Both the position numbers and the translations under genes were made by a program. A DNA stretch of 64,000 nucleotides. Origin: Sodalis sp. dw_96. Lineage in GTDB: Bacteria; Pseudomonadota; Gammaproteobacteria; Enterobacterales; Enterobacteriaceae. Within the stretch, counting starts at the first letter, position 1, and every line of letters begins with the position of its first letter. Under the pieces are notes generated by a model. That model worked only from the letters and a program-made list of their open reading frames with translations. It ran no database searches and had not been told where the DNA came from. Where the stretch lies: NCBI RefSeq assembly GCF_018449575.1, contig NZ_JAAVUT010000022.1, positions 1 to 64,000 of the forward strand, written 5' to 3'. This document shows positions 62,892 to 64,000 of this stretch, in pieces.

Positions 62892-64000
62892 CTAGCGCAG
62901 GAGCGTAGCGACTTTTTTACCGTCCGGAGACCCCAAACCGGTGCAGGCGTCCCAACCGGACGCGGCGGCGAAATCCCCGTTATTGCCCTGCGTAATGTCG
63001 CGGCATGCAGCGGCCGAATAGAGCAGGGGTTGCATATAACCCAGCGTCTTGCCGGCGGCGGCATTGACGCGGGCGATCAGGCCGGCCCAGAGAGGCGCTA
63101 CCGCGCTGGTACCGCCCACAACCATCCACTGGCCGTGTACCAGGACCTTATAACCGGTTTCCGGATCGGCATTACCCGCCACATCGGGCACGCCACGGTG
63201 TGACAGGGCGGCGGTTTTACCCCCGGTGCGCACCGCCTTGAGTGATTTTTGCCAGTCCGGCAAGGGGAAATGCGCACTGATACCACCGCCGCCGGCCCCG
63301 CCCTGATCACCGTCGTTCCACACGGTCTCGGCCTCGATGGCGCCGTTATTCTCTAGCAGGCGGGTTCCGCCGCAGGCCAGGGCATAGGGGCTGGAAGCCG
63401 GGAAATCCACATGATCGGCGCCGTCGGCGACGCCGTCACTCGATCCGCTGTCCCCTGCCGCCACGCACACCGTCACGCCGAGCGCCACCGCCGATTGCAG
63501 CACATCGTCAAAGGCGTCCATGGATTGCGCCGTCCAACTGGACTCCGGACCGCCCCAACTGATGGAAATTACCGAGGGCCGGTTTGCGGTATCATGGATA
63601 GCGTTGTTGACCGCATCAATGAAGCCCTTATCGCTGTTGCCGGCGAAATATACCGCCAGTTTGGCTTGCGGCGCCAGGGCCCCGATAATTTCAATATCCA
63701 GCATCACCTCCCCATCCGGGCTGCCGGCGCCGTTGGACGGGCTGTTTTTCCCGCCGTCCACCGATACCGCGTTCACCGAAGGCGCGGGCAGGCCCAGGGA
63801 TGAAAAGTACTGCTGCAAATCGGTTTCATCGTAACCTCCGCCGAGCTCGATGATGCCCACGCATTGTTCCGCGCCCCCGCCGGGGGCGAAATCGTAAAGC
63901 GTCGCCAGCTCAAGCGGCGTATAGGGCCCCGACGCAGCGGCTTTAGTCGCCGGCCTGATAGGCGGCCGGAAGCGGAAATGGGCGCGGGCCTGCGGCCGGT
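62892..64000 (-). CDS. Sedolisin (peptidase family S53), partial
   Basis: This frame runs beyond the right edge, so its N-terminus is missing. The visible 369 residues begin in the spacer before the peptidase core (YTPLELATLYDF) and continue through CVGIIELGGG. The catalytic Glu/Asp motif is GEVMLDIEIIGALAP, the oxyanion Asp is in AAGDSGSSDG, and the nucleophile serine is in GGTSAVAPLWAGL. This is the kumamolisin-like S53 pattern of acid-active endopeptidases. These are normally made with a prodomain, here outside the window. It ends 35 bp before the S10 gene. Confidence 0.9.
   Translation of the reverse strand, partial: RPQARAHFRFRPPIRPATKAAASGPYTPLELATLYDFAPGGGAEQCVGIIELGGGYDETDLQQYFSSLGLPAPSVNAVSVDGGKNSPSNGAGSPDGEVMLDIEIIGALAPQAKLAVYFAGNSDKGFIDAVNNAIHDTANRPSVISISWGGPESSWTAQSMDAFDDVLQSAVALGVTVCVAAGDSGSSDGVADGADHVDFPASSPYALACGGTRLLENNGAIEAETVWNDGDQGGAGGGGISAHFPLPDWQKSLKAVRTGGKTAALSHRGVPDVAGNADPETGYKVLVHGQWMVVGGTSAVAPLWAGLIARVNAAAGKTLGYMQPLLYSAAACRDITQGNNGDFAAASGWDACTGLGSPDGKKVATLLR

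Overview
The window looks like chromosomal DNA of a member of the Enterobacterales, most like the Sodalis/Pectobacteriaceae side of the order. The signs are an OmpC/OmpF-type porin, a YhcN/BhsA-type (DUF1471) periplasmic protein, ykgEFG/lut genes, an E. coli-like AldA, and a Klebsiella-type KPN_01854-01858 cluster. It contains no rRNA, tRNA, transposase, integrase or CRISPR array that I can recognise. It is an accessory region dominated by transport and catabolic islands, with two genes likely to act on other cells.

Layout. 0.3-7 kb: orphan radical SAM protein, a LysR/MFS divergent pair, a small DUF1471 protein, a porin, then about 1.45 kb without genes. 7.7-14.7 kb: choline-O-sulfate island with ChoVW-type ABC transporter parts, a LysR regulator, choline sulfatase BetC, the binding protein ChoX, and a YeiH-type putative sulfate exporter coupled to a small Cys-rich protein. 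15.1-22.6 kb: a minus-strand operon of the KPN_01854-01858 type: peptide-type ABC transporter, FMN luciferase-like monooxygenase, and a CMD/alkylhydroperoxidase double-domain protein. 23-26.9 kb: a MetNIQ-like importer and a second MetQ-like lipoprotein, separated by a tandem repeat block. 27.3-32.2 kb: a degenerate adenylation domain, two short-chain dehydrogenases, an AEC carrier, a Rossmann protein and an ArsR regulator.

32.4-36.4 kb: an unrecognised 310-residue protein, a DUF1003 membrane protein, and a pentapeptide-repeat protein that reads as a SopA/NleL-type HECT-like E3 ubiquitin ligase effector. 36.6-40.9 kb: lutABC and aldA (lactaldehyde to lactate to pyruvate). 41.6-45.1 kb: two sensory diguanylate cyclases around a YciI-like protein. 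45.5-47.7 kb: a polymorphic toxin and its adjacent putative immunity gene. 47.8-53.3 kb: exported hydrolase, isochorismatase-like protein, MFS exporter, a run of very small membrane/lipoprotein genes and a TetR regulator. 54-60.9 kb: a coupled catabolic operon combining a GH88-like hydrolase, a shikimate dehydrogenase-like enzyme, a CoA-transferase, a MaoC hydratase, an MFS carrier and an enoyl-CoA hydratase. 61.2-64 kb: an S10 carboxypeptidase and an S53 sedolisin that runs off the window.

A repeat family with two hairpins per unit occurs at three places (1-110, 25.67-26.01 kb, 53.56-54.02 kb) and is the most conspicuous non-coding feature. The candidates for new biology are the toxin with a Cys/Gly/Ser N-terminus, the SopA-like effector and its unknown neighbour, the catabolic operon at 54-60.9 kb, the KPN_01854-type operon beside sulfur-related genes, and the repeat family. 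All functions are inferred by reading the sequence; no searches were run.
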